A stretch of DNA of 64,000 nucleotides, taken from positions 62,001 to 126,000 of the forward strand of contig CALJIG010000075.1 in NCBI GenBank assembly GCA_937974175.1, read 5' to 3'. Of this stretch, positions 42,141 through 50,675 are shown in pieces. The stretch is from an uncultured Ignavibacteria bacterium (lineage in GTDB: Bacteria; Bacteroidota; Ignavibacteria; Tepidaquicellales; Tepidaquicellaceae). The first letter of the stretch is position 1. Every line of letters starts with the position of its first letter. The position numbers and the translations under genes were made by a program. Under the pieces are notes generated by a model. It had not been told where the DNA came from. It worked only from the letters and a program-made list of their open reading frames with translations, and did not search any database.

Positions 42141-43976
42141 TTACTTCATCAATAATAATTTTTTAGTATCTGTAAATTTACCTGCTGTTATCCTGTAGAA
42201 ATATGTTCCGCTGGATAAATAAGATAAATTTAAATCCAGTGTATGCCTGCCTGACTCAAATGTACCATTAGCTAAGACGGCGACTTCTTTTCCAAGTATA
42301 TCATATAATCTCAAATCTACAAATTCACCCTTAGGTAAGGCAAATTCAATTCTTGTTGAAGGATTGAATGGATTCGGATAATTTTGTGATAACGAATATA
42401 TATCCGGTACATTGCTTATCGGATTTCCTGTTCCGGTTATAGTTCCGCAGCCGGTGATAACCATAGGATTAACTGCAACAGTTGTGAATCCACCCGGTTG
42501 AAATATTCTTACAGTATCATTTATACATTTAATTGTAACAGCATTCATTATGTTCGATACAGCACCCGGATTTGAAAGAATTGCTGTTTTCCATACATTG
42601 CCATTCACATTATACCTGTATACTTTATCATTTTTAACAGATGTTGTATTTGTGTCTCCTCCGACCAAGAATGAATAAGTGTCATAACCTACACCTGCCG
42701 GACGGCTAAGAGCAATAGGCGCATCTGCACCGGGAGCCCAGGTAAGAAGTGAAGCATTTGCTCCTGGTGTTCCCACAAAAGTTGTTTTCAAATATACTGT
42801 ATTAAATCCGCAAGTCATTACAATTTTTCCATCTGCCATGCTTAATGCGAAAGTTCTTCTTCCTTGTCCTGATGGTAATGAGTTTGCTATAGTACCCCAT
42901 GTATCTGAGCCTATTCTGTAATAGTGAACAGCAAGGTTAGTACCTGCCCCCGTATAAGGGCCGCCTACCACATAAATTACACTATCACCCCAGCTTACTG
43001 AGCCGTGAGCCGATAATGCAGCCGGTAATGGAGCCATTGCAGTCCAGACACCTGTTGCAGGGTCATAACGCTGTACATTTGTTGAACCTGTAGTTGCAGT
43101 AGCTCCGCCGCCAATAAGGTATAATTTTCCGCCTACGGCATTCATTGATGCTGCTGCTACACCAACTAAGCACGGCACACCTGTTGACCAGCCGCTGCCA
43201 TGTACATAACGATAAACTGTTGTAGCTCCTGCGCCTGCTGAAGTCGGAGCCTGTACATACATTGTATCACCAATCCATGCTGCTGCATGAAAATATGTGG
43301 CAGCAGGAAGAGTCGGATATGTACCAATAGGACACCATGTGCTTGCGAACTTATTGCAAATTGTGGGACCTGAAGAAACATTGATACCCATGTGAGGCAC
43401 TGTACCGCTCTGCTGTCCCCATACAAACGGGCAAGCTCCCGAAGTTAAAGAAGTGTTTCTTCTGTTGCCGGTATTAGTAGTTGTACCGGTGCTGAATCCG
43501 GTAGCACCCGGAGCTCCGCATTGATTTACTTCAACAATCAAACTTTGAGTCGGATCATAAGGAAAAGGTGTATCCAGTGTAATCGTCATCCATTCATTCG
43601 CTACACCTCCCAGTGAGACTGAAGCTCTGGTATAAACTGTAGTCATAGGTCCTGAATACCAAACCCCTGCGGCAAATGTAGTAAGACCTGAGGCCTGCCC
43701 CATTTTAATATAAGCATTTGTATATGTGAACGGACCTAAATTTGCTGCCAATCTAAACGACACTGCTGTAATATTTCCTGCAGGTGCCGGAGCGGGCTGA
43801 GCAAAATCTCCGGGGAGAAATAATACCTGAACCTCTTTACCGCCGGGAATATTAAACGGAAAAGAGTTACCATTACCCGTAGTATTGTAATTGTAATACT
43901 GCGGAGTTTGAGAAAAAATAAGTTGGGATGTTAACAAGAAAAGAACCAATACAAACAATTTGAATAGATGTTTCAT
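42141..43976 (-). CDS. Secreted Kelch-propeller protein with T9SS sorting domain
   Basis: A 611-residue exported protein: signal peptide 1-22 (ending LIFSQT), then an N-terminal beta-sandwich, then Kelch-type blades at about residues 215-500 (repeats of the GGxx...YDPxTxxW kind, such as NVQRYDPATGVWTAMAPLP). The C-terminal sorting domain opens QNYPNPFNPST (about 530) and ends DTKKLLLMK. Export by T9SS to the surface is expected. Kelch propellers bind glycans or proteins; no catalytic site is visible. Together with its neighbour at 40018 it forms a pair of surface cargo genes. Confidence 0.85.
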   Translation of the reverse strand: MKHLFKLFVLVLFLLTSQLIFSQTPQYYNYNTTGNGNSFPFNIPGGKEVQVLFLPGDFAQPAPAPAGNITAVSFRLAANLGPFTYTNAYIKMGQASGLTTFAAGVWYSGPMTTVYTRASVSLGGVANEWMTITLDTPFPYDPTQSLIVEVNQCGAPGATGFSTGTTTNTGNRRNTSLTSGACPFVWGQQSGTVPHMGINVSSGPTICNKFASTWCPIGTYPTLPAATYFHAAAWIGDTMYVQAPTSAGAGATTVYRYVHGSGWSTGVPCLVGVAAASMNAVGGKLYLIGGGATATTGSTNVQRYDPATGVWTAMAPLPAALSAHGSVSWGDSVIYVVGGPYTGAGTNLAVHYYRIGSDTWGTIANSLPSGQGRRTFALSMADGKIVMTCGFNTVYLKTTFVGTPGANASLLTWAPGADAPIALSRPAGVGYDTYSFLVGGDTNTTSVKNDKVYRYNVNGNVWKTAILSNPGAVSNIMNAVTIKCINDTVRIFQPGGFTTVAVNPMVITGCGTITGTGNPISNVPDIYSLSQNYPNPFNPSTRIEFALPKGEFVDLRLYDILGKEVAVLANGTFESGRHTLDLNLSYLSSGTYFYRITAGKFTDTKKLLLMK

Positions 43977-44155
43977 TTTTACCTCGGTTTAGAGTTAATA
44001 AAATAGAAACTTCAGTGAATCAACAATGTAAGTAGGGGTGAATTATCAACGTTATATATTTTGTTTTTCAAATCAAAGGTAAAAATTCAGAGACAAACTC
44101 AGTAATGATAAAAACAAATATTGATTCTGGAAGAATAAAGTTCTAAGTTTACAAA

Positions 44156-44782
44156 ATGAATTTCTTAAGAAAGCACTGGTTTGATATCGGATTTTTATTC
44201 GGCTGCTCTGCTGCATTTTATATTATCTTTAACGGAGATTCATTTCCTCCGCTGAAGTTTATACTCTGGTTTAACTTTGCTTCCTTATTCTTTCATCAGT
44301 TCGAAGAATACAGATACCCCGGTTATTTCCCCGGTATGCTTAATACTGTACTGTTCAAGAGTAATTCTCCGGATAGATATCCGCTCAATACAAATTCTGC
44401 TTTGATTGTAAACGTTGCCCTTGGTTGGCTTGTTTATTTTCTGGCTGTTCTCATAGGAGAAAAGTACATTTGGTTCGCTATAGGTGTTACGTTAATATCG
44501 GTTGGAAATTTCTTTGCTCATACAATTATATTTAATATAAAAGCGAAGAAATTTTATAATCCGGGCTTAATAACTTCTATAATATTATTTTTACCCGGAG
44601 CAGGATACTTTTTTTATTTCATCATCCATAACCATCTTGCATCAGTTACAGATTATATAATTGGCGGAGTGCTTGGGTTCATATTCAATTACTTCGGAAT
44701 AATAAAAATCATAGAATGGATGAAAGATAAAAATACAAAATATATCTTTCCTCCGCGCTGCCTTCCGCCCGGTAAGAATTAA
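44156..44782 (+). CDS. HXXEE-domain membrane protein
   Basis: A 208-residue protein with about six hydrophobic helices. The HXXEE family signature is H47-QFEE in SLFFHQFEEYRYPG, with a second conserved His in NFFAHTIIFN. The family is uncharacterised; the His/Glu set within the membrane suggests a metal site. The last 4 bases overlap the end of the convergent epimerase gene. Confidence 0.8.
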   Translation: MNFLRKHWFDIGFLFGCSAAFYIIFNGDSFPPLKFILWFNFASLFFHQFEEYRYPGYFPGMLNTVLFKSNSPDRYPLNTNSALIVNVALGWLVYFLAVLIGEKYIWFAIGVTLISVGNFFAHTIIFNIKAKKFYNPGLITSIILFLPGAGYFFYFIIHNHLASVTDYIIGGVLGFIFNYFGIIKIIEWMKDKNTKYIFPPRCLPPGKN

Positions 44783-45771
44783 TCTTTTGCCAGAAGCTCT
44801 TTTTCTCTTTCAATGCTTAGTCCGTACTTCGGCACAGGCCATCCTCTTTCTTCATAGAAGGGAATCGTGTCTTTTACTGACTGCTCGAACGAATGAAACT
44901 CAGGCTTAAAATCTTCATGGACTTTCTTCATATCGAATACAAAGTCCATCGGTCCAAGCCACATTGCTAAATCCATCCAGTGATGAACTTCGTTCTCTTC
45001 AAAAAATGAATCCGGCTTTACTACTATTTCAGGATTTGTATCCACTAGTTTTGTACATGTATTCACTACATCAAAAATGCTGACAGGGTCATGAGTTACC
45101 GCATTATAAATTTTTCTGTGACTATCGGCATTAATAGCTTTTATTATCAGATGCGCAAAGTCAGGAGCAAAAGTATTTTGAGTGAGCGAGCCTGCTGATT
45201 CAGGCATTAGGATTTTATCCTGCGTCTTGGCCCTGTACAGCCAGCAATAAAATCTGTCCGTTGGGTCATACTTGCCGCATATTAATGCAGGTCTGAATAT
45301 AATTGCATCAAGCCAGTCCTTGCTTAGTATAACTCTTTCACATTCAGCTTTGTTATGTCCGTAGAACTGCATGTCCTTGTTATCTCTCTGTTCGTCAGTG
45401 CATCCGTACACAGGGAAATCATCTTCACCTATTGGTCCGGGATTATTTGCCGCTTCTTCAAAATTGTAAACCGAGCATGTAGATATAAAAATATATCTGC
45501 CGATATTTCCTTTTAGAGCTTCAAGCGTGTTATCGATATTTGTGGGATACATTCCTGCAAAATCAATAACGCAGTCAAACTTCATTCCTTTCAGCTTTTG
45601 TATTTCATCGGTTAGCCTGTCGCCTTCTACGTGTTTTACATTCGGGAAAATGCCGGGATTTCTTTTACCCCTATTAAAAAGTGTTACGTCATAGTCAGGA
45701 TTTACTGAGAGGGTTTCAGTAACCATTCTTCCGACGAAACCTGTACCGCCGATAATTAAGATTTTCTTCAT
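44779..45771 (-). CDS. NAD-dependent epimerase/dehydratase family protein
   Basis: A 330-residue extended SDR. The NAD motif IIGGTGFVGRMVTETL opens the protein and VIDFAGMYP, with ISTCSVYNF, marks the catalytic region. The usual Y-x3-K pair is replaced by FYGHNKAECER (YGHNK fits Y-x3-K). It is similar to the isoflavone-reductase-like and CSP41-like proteins annotated as epimerases. The substrate is probably a nucleotide sugar, but this is not proven. A 770-base non-coding region lies upstream. Confidence 0.85.
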   Translation of the reverse strand: MKKILIIGGTGFVGRMVTETLSVNPDYDVTLFNRGKRNPGIFPNVKHVEGDRLTDEIQKLKGMKFDCVIDFAGMYPTNIDNTLEALKGNIGRYIFISTCSVYNFEEAANNPGPIGEDDFPVYGCTDEQRDNKDMQFYGHNKAECERVILSKDWLDAIIFRPALICGKYDPTDRFYCWLYRAKTQDKILMPESAGSLTQNTFAPDFAHLIIKAINADSHRKIYNAVTHDPVSIFDVVNTCTKLVDTNPEIVVKPDSFFEENEVHHWMDLAMWLGPMDFVFDMKKVHEDFKPEFHSFEQSVKDTIPFYEERGWPVPKYGLSIEREKELLAKD

Positions 45772-45946
45772 TAATAATGATGTTTATGTGTAAGAATTAA
45801 TACGGTATTTTATTGTAAAAGTTATCATAAGGGCTTATGGAAATCAATTACGAATTACAAATTACGAATTAAGTTCTTTACTATTCATCATAACACATCT
45901 CGCAATTTCACCATTAGAAAAGTCGGGTTTTGTTTCAGCTCCTCGC

Positions 45947-45970
45947 GTTCCGATGCTCCGGCGTCGGAAC
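45947..45970. repeat. Isolated GC-rich hairpin, dispersed-repeat-like
   Basis: GTTCCGA (45947-45953) and TCGGAAC (45964-45970) form a perfect 7-bp stem around a 10-base loop containing GCTCCGGCG. It is much more GC-rich than the surrounding DNA. Hairpins of the form CGTTCCGATGCTCC are familiar as dispersed elements in other genomes of this group. It interrupts a GTCGGGTTTTGTTT unit (45922) related to the tandem repeat just downstream. Confidence 0.7.
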
Positions 45971-45977
45971 GTAAATT

Positions 45978-46305
45978 CTAAAAATTTTTTATTCTTGATG
46001 AATTTTTGACGGGTTTTGTTCTGCCCGTTGTTGTTTTTACAATACCGGGAATTTTATTTTTCATCACTGATGAATTTTCACCAGACTTATCCGCTTAATA
46101 TTTCCATTGTCACAAAAAAGTAACATTTTGTTCTCGTCATTTAAAATCGTTCACAAAATTTTTCTGATTATGATGAATTTTTGACGGGTTTTGTTTCCAT
46201 CGTTGTTGTTTTTACAATACCGGCAAGTTTTATTTTTCATCACTGATAAGTTTTCTCCTATCATGCTCTATTTACATTTCCATAGTAACAAAAAAGTAAC
46301 ATTTC
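45978..46305. repeat. Tandem non-coding duplication, 175-bp period
   Basis: Two similar units follow one another. GATGAATTTTTGACGGGTTT starts at 45997 and again at 46172; GTTGTTGTTTTTACAATACC recurs at about 46029 and 46204; TTTTATTTTTCATCACTGAT recurs; and CAAAAAAGTAACATTT closes each at about 46112 and 46288. The offset is constant at 175. Neither strand carries a sustained ORF. The region 45772-46541 is otherwise AT-rich and gene-free. The order of conserved and variable blocks looks like a duplicated structured element more than random drift. Confidence 0.85.
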
Positions 46306-46398
46306 TTCCGATTGAGTATTTTTCATTAAAAACTAAAAAAAGGGGATTTTTCCCGAACTAATTTAATAATACTTTTTAAATAAAAAAACAAAATTTAT

Positions 46399-46428
46399 CC
46401 TATTAGCACTAATAGGTAGATTTTTTTA
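46399..46428 (+). other. Stem-loop followed by T-run, possible end of a non-coding transcript
   Basis: CCTATTA-GCAC-TAATAGG (46399-46416) is a perfect 7-bp stem with a 4-base loop, and a run of T follows (from about 46421). On the plus strand this has terminator form, but no plus-strand gene lies upstream within 1.6 kb. It may end an RNA from the tandem-repeat region, or be an operator. Confidence 0.4.
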
Positions 46429-46477
46429 TTTAGGTATTGACAGAATAGATTGCCGGCGGCTGCATATTCATCTTATT

Positions 46478-46507
46478 AAAAATAAAAAGCCGCATGTAAT
46501 GCGGCTC
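46478..46507 (-). terminator. Rho-independent terminator of ade
   Basis: On the minus strand AGCCGCAT and ATGCGGCT pair with a 2-base loop and run into TTTTTATTTTT, 35 bases after the adenine deaminase stop. Confidence 0.9.
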
Positions 46508-46541
46508 TACAAAATTATTATTCAATATAAGATAAGCACAA

Positions 46542-48173
46542 TCAAAACTGCAGCGGAGTAAACTCAAACTTGCTGCCGTCAAATAATCCTTTATCGCTCA
46601 GTTTCAATGCCGGAATAACCAGCAGCGCCATGAATGAAAGCGTCATGTACGGCGCATACATCTGCGTGCCGAGCTCCTTTGCGAGCTTATCAATCTCAGT
46701 ATACTTATCAGCAACAATATAGCCGTCTTCATTGGACATTATTCCCGCAACGGGAAGACCAAGCACTTCTGTGCTTCCATGCTGCGAAACCGATACACCG
46801 CCTTTATGTTTTATTATTCCGTTAACTGCATTGCAGATATCTTCATCGGTAACTCCCACTGCAATTATATTATGCGAGTCATGCGCAACGCATGATGCAA
46901 TCGCACCCTTCTTCAGTCCGAAGTTTTTTATAAATGCCACTGCTGGCGGAGTGTTGCCGTAACGCTCAACCACAACAAGCTTCAGAACATCGTTCTCAAC
47001 ATCTGATACTAAATAACCTTCCTCTGACTTTGCAGGATAGTGAAGCTCATTGGTAATCAGCTGTCCTTCATTCGCTTCTATTACTCTTATATTTTCTTTC
47101 TCTGCCTTTACTAAAAAGTCATTTGGATTTTTATACTCAGTATTAAAATTATTTACAATTGTCGAAGGCACCCTTTCAATCAATGTTTTGCCTTTATCGG
47201 CAACAAGCTTGCCGTTTATATATGTCTGTAAAACTTTGAATGATTTCAGATCTTCTACAACTGCAAAGTCAGCATAGTCGCCGGCCTGTAATAATCCCAC
47301 TTCTAAATTATAATGCTTCACAGGATTTACGCATGCGCATTGAAGCACTTTCATTACATCATATCCTTTTGCAACTGAGCGTGCTGCTATCTGATTTAAA
47401 TGACCGACAACTAAATCGTTCGGATGCTTATCATCGCTGCAGAACATTGTTTTATCTGTATGCGAATCTATAAGCGTATGAAGCGCATCATAATTTTTCG
47501 CAGCAGAGCCTTCACGAATTAAAATTTTCATTCCATACTTTAATTTATCCAGAGCTTCTTCAATGGTAAAACATTCATGGTCAGTTGATATTCCTGCTTC
47601 GATATATTTTTTTGCATCTTCACCGCGTAAGCCGGGCGCATGTCCGTCAATCGGCTTGCCGAACTCTTTCGCAATTGCAATTTTTTCCATCACTTCTTTG
47701 TCGCCATAAAGCACTCCGGGAAAGTTCATCATCTCGCTCATGTAAACTAAATTATCTTCTGCAAATAATTTACGAATGTCATCGGGAGTTATATGCGCTC
47801 CGGCAGTTTCAAAGGTAGTAGCAGGCACGCATGGAGAAGCGCCGAAGTAGAACTTGAAAGGAACGAGCTTTCCGTTTGATATCATGTACCGTACTCCGTC
47901 AATGCCGAGTACGTTGCCGATTTCATGCGGGTCGGAGACAGTTGCAACTGTTCCCTGCACAACTGCAAGACGGGCAAACTCGGAAGGTATAAGCATCGAG
48001 CTTTCCACGTGAACGTGAGCGTCTACAAATCCGGGAATGATATAGTTGGAATATTTCTCGTTGGGAGTTTCAGTAATTGATTCTATTTTTTCGCCCGATA
48101 CCTTTATCGTTCCGGGAAAAATTTTATTGTTAACAACATCGACAATATTGCCTGATATGGAAAAGTTTTGCAT
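46542..48173 (-). CDS. ade: Adenine deaminase
   Basis: A 543-residue amidohydrolase with the Ade signature: metal motif IPGFVDAHVHVESSML (about residues 46-61), TVATVSDPHEIGNVLG, a lysine/histidine segment GHAPGLRG, and CSDDKHPNDL. The C-terminal domain includes GVSVSQHGSTEVLGLPVAG. It converts adenine to hypoxanthine and ammonia in purine salvage, using divalent metals in the cytoplasm. The length matches the bacterial family (about 540-580). It is a single gene with its own terminator. Confidence 0.93.
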   Translation of the reverse strand: MQNFSISGNIVDVVNNKIFPGTIKVSGEKIESITETPNEKYSNYIIPGFVDAHVHVESSMLIPSEFARLAVVQGTVATVSDPHEIGNVLGIDGVRYMISNGKLVPFKFYFGASPCVPATTFETAGAHITPDDIRKLFAEDNLVYMSEMMNFPGVLYGDKEVMEKIAIAKEFGKPIDGHAPGLRGEDAKKYIEAGISTDHECFTIEEALDKLKYGMKILIREGSAAKNYDALHTLIDSHTDKTMFCSDDKHPNDLVVGHLNQIAARSVAKGYDVMKVLQCACVNPVKHYNLEVGLLQAGDYADFAVVEDLKSFKVLQTYINGKLVADKGKTLIERVPSTIVNNFNTEYKNPNDFLVKAEKENIRVIEANEGQLITNELHYPAKSEEGYLVSDVENDVLKLVVVERYGNTPPAVAFIKNFGLKKGAIASCVAHDSHNIIAVGVTDEDICNAVNGIIKHKGGVSVSQHGSTEVLGLPVAGIMSNEDGYIVADKYTEIDKLAKELGTQMYAPYMTLSFMALLVIPALKLSDKGLFDGSKFEFTPLQF

Positions 48174-48246
48174 AGTAATTTTTGGTTATATATAGAAATA
48201 AGCAGAATGGATTTTATATTAAAGTTAAAAAATATTAACTTAGGCA

Positions 48247-48729
48247 ATGACAAGATTGCTTGCAATATTACTAACTTTGATTTCTATTCAGGGTTTTTCT
48301 CAAGTTAAAGAAATTAATGAAGTGGACTTTAAAACTTTACAATTACCAAAAGGTAATCCTTACTTAAATAAAGGGAGATTTTATAATTTTCGAGGTCATG
48401 CACCTCACATAGAGAATAGTTTTAATATTATTGAACTTGATACAATTACTTATACAATACACTTAACAGGTAAAATATATTACGAGGTAATTCCATGTGA
48501 AGATCTTTTAATAGATATTAATGTAGGTGAAATAATCTCTAAAGATTCAAGTGGATTTACAATGAAGTTCACTCATACTTTTCATACAGATAAGGAAGGA
48601 AACTACGATTTTTCCTTTATTATAAACAATACAAACACACTACTTTCCTTTAATGAAAAAGAAACATATACAGGTTTAATATATACTAAAGTTTCGGATA
48701 TATATGAAATCGGAAAGCTTTTGAAATAA
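48247..48729 (+). CDS. Uncharacterised secreted protein
   Basis: A 160-residue protein with a signal peptide (residues 1-18, ending QGFSQ). The mature part is beta-rich with no recognised motif; it has one Cys (IPCEDL). It lies between the divergent adenine deaminase and lnt, 78 bases before lnt. The composition is more AT-rich than its neighbours. The function is unknown. Confidence 0.65.
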   Translation: MTRLLAILLTLISIQGFSQVKEINEVDFKTLQLPKGNPYLNKGRFYNFRGHAPHIENSFNIIELDTITYTIHLTGKIYYEVIPCEDLLIDINVGEIISKDSSGFTMKFTHTFHTDKEGNYDFSFIINNTNTLLSFNEKETYTGLIYTKVSDIYEIGKLLK

Positions 48730-48807
48730 ACCATCTTTCTCCCGCACAAATTTTTCAATCCTTTCTTATCTCAATATAAATTAAGTTAGGTATTTATACT
48801 TATTCGC

Positions 48808-50484
48808 TTGAAAAGATTTATTAACAAATTTACAAATAGATTTAAAACTTCAGACTTCTGGTTCAGAGTGATTTGCGGAGTATGCTTCGGTCTCGCCTTT
48901 CCGCCCGTTAACTTTTATCCTCTCATATACATCGGCATAGTACTTCTTATTAAAGAGATAATTCAGTGTAAAACATACAATGAAGTCCTCAGAAAAACCT
49001 ATGCAATTTTTTTCTGGTTCAATCTAGTTGCCGTATCGTGGTTATGGCTTAGCGGAATGCGTCAGAATGCCGACAGATTTTTGATCATTGCAGGGTTACT
49101 TACACTCTTTGCCCATCCCATTTTTTTCTGGCTGCCTGCTGCAGCATTTTATAAAGTTTACCGCTCATTAAAAAATTTCCGTTATAAATATTTATATCTT
49201 ATTTCTTTTCCGTTTATATGGGTTGCCTTCGAGTATCTGCACACGCTTACACAGTTCAGTTTTCCATGGCTTGTATTCGGAAATACGCAAACATATAATC
49301 TTTCAAAGATACAGTTCATAGAGTACACAGGAGTATACGGCCTTACATTCTGGATTTGTATCATAGGCATAATGCTGTTTTATTTTGTTGAAGAGCAGCG
49401 CAAAGCCCGCTGGAGAAATTTTACAACGCAAACCAATCTTTTAATTATCTCTATCATTATTGTTTATCTTGCCCCTGATGCTTATACATTTGTTATGAAC
49501 AGTCCCGCTAAATATTCCAATGCTTTTACCAATGGAGAAATAAATGTCGGAGTAGTACAGCCGAACTCTGACCCCTGGGAAAAGTGGGGAGGAAAGCAGA
49601 TGCAGGTAGTGAATGAATATGTTGATATGATAAAAGAACTGAAAGAAAAAAATCCGCAGCTGCAGTTAATTGTTTTGCCTGAGACTGCAATTACTTTTCC
49701 TATACTTCAAAGCAGCTACTACGAAAAGTATATGAAATTTAAAAACTTTGTCGATTCAACCAATGTGCCTGTGTTAGTTGGCTTTCCTTATTACCATGTT
49801 TATAAAGATTCCCTAAGTGCTCCTGTTGATGCAAAGCAGAGTGGCAGCGGGAAGTATTATGATACATTCAATGCAGCAGCATTATTTGAAAAAAATAAAA
49901 ATCAGGAAGAATTTCAAATTTACAAAAAAAATAAATTAGTAATCGGCGGTGAGAGGATTCCTTATCAGGAAACTCTTTCATTCTTAAAAGATTTTGTAAC
50001 GTGGGGAGTAGGCATAAGCCAGTGGCAGATTGGCAAAGACACAATTAACTTTACATTGGAGAACGGTGTGCAGTTTAATTCTGCTATTTGCTACGAATCA
50101 GTTTACCCGGGATACTTTGCAGCATTTGTAAAAAAAGGTGCAGACTTTTGTACTATCATCACTAACGATGCATGGTGGGGAAAACTATTCGGAACTTATC
50201 AGCACAACCAGTTTGCAATACTACGCGCAGTTGAAAACAGAAGATGGATTGCAAGGAGCGCAAATACGGGAATATCGGATTTTATTGACCCTTATGGTAA
50301 TAAATACGACGAAACAGAAATAAATGTAAGGGCTTCATTTGCCGGAAAGATAGGAATTATTAAAGAGAAAACTTTTTATACTGAGCATGGCGACTGGTTC
50401 AGCATTATCTGCTTATGGATAAGTGCAGGAGTATTGGCAATGAGTTTTATTACAGGCTTTATAAAACAAAAAAGCCGCAGCTAA
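48808..50484 (+). CDS. lnt: Apolipoprotein N-acyltransferase
   Basis: A 558-residue enzyme: about six to seven N-terminal helices (residues 15-230), then a nitrilase-type periplasmic domain and a final C-terminal helix. The triad is visible as Glu in VLPETAITFP, Lys in YKKNKLVIGGERIPYQ and Cys in SAICYESVYPG. It transfers an acyl chain from phospholipid to the Cys of lipoproteins in the inner membrane, the last step of their maturation, which suits the several lipoproteins in this window. The start is TTG. The stop codon lies in the loop of the downstream terminator. Confidence 0.93.
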   Translation: MKRFINKFTNRFKTSDFWFRVICGVCFGLAFPPVNFYPLIYIGIVLLIKEIIQCKTYNEVLRKTYAIFFWFNLVAVSWLWLSGMRQNADRFLIIAGLLTLFAHPIFFWLPAAAFYKVYRSLKNFRYKYLYLISFPFIWVAFEYLHTLTQFSFPWLVFGNTQTYNLSKIQFIEYTGVYGLTFWICIIGIMLFYFVEEQRKARWRNFTTQTNLLIISIIIVYLAPDAYTFVMNSPAKYSNAFTNGEINVGVVQPNSDPWEKWGGKQMQVVNEYVDMIKELKEKNPQLQLIVLPETAITFPILQSSYYEKYMKFKNFVDSTNVPVLVGFPYYHVYKDSLSAPVDAKQSGSGKYYDTFNAAALFEKNKNQEEFQIYKKNKLVIGGERIPYQETLSFLKDFVTWGVGISQWQIGKDTINFTLENGVQFNSAICYESVYPGYFAAFVKKGADFCTIITNDAWWGKLFGTYQHNQFAILRAVENRRWIARSANTGISDFIDPYGNKYDETEINVRASFAGKIGIIKEKTFYTEHGDWFSIICLWISAGVLAMSFITGFIKQKSRS

Positions 50485-50502
50485 CCCACTGCGGCTTTTT
50501 TG
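50468..50502 (+). terminator. Terminator overlapping the end of lnt
   Basis: AAAAAAGCCGCAG and CTGCGGCTTTTTT pair as a 13-bp perfect stem around an 8-base loop. The lnt stop (50482-50484) is inside the loop, so the last codons form the left arm. With A and T runs on both sides it could also work for the minus-strand operon ending at 50526. Confidence 0.92.
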
Positions 50503-50525
50503 GTGGAACTAATTTAAAACAATTT

Positions 50526-50657
50526 TTATACAGCCTCTACAAGTATACTGGGGCCTTTTATTTCAGGCTTTTCTGTTTTGTGCAATTTGAATTTTAACAA
50601 TATTGGTACTATTGCCACTGCCAAAACTGCGATTCCTTTTAACGATAAATATTTCAT
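50526..50657 (-). CDS. 43-residue single-pass membrane protein downstream of HU-SPOR gene
   Basis: An ATG at 50657 on the minus strand opens a 43-residue frame that starts 18 bases after the HU-SPOR stop. The sequence has a basic N-terminus (MKYLSLK), a hydrophobic segment at residues 8-21 (GIAVLAVAIVPILL), then a basic and polar tail (KFKLHKTEKPEIKG). That fits a small single-pass membrane protein. No homology is claimed. It sits between the operon and the shared terminator at 50468-50502, so it is likely the last gene of the transcript. Confidence 0.5.
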   Translation of the reverse strand: MKYLSLKGIAVLAVAIVPILLKFKLHKTEKPEIKGPSILVEAV

Positions 50658-50675
50658 AGCATTATTGGATTAAAA

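Noticed and set aside
45978..46305. Possible CRISPR or IS remnant
   Set aside because: Only two units at 175-bp offset, no short repeats with unique spacers, no cas gene and no transposase frame.
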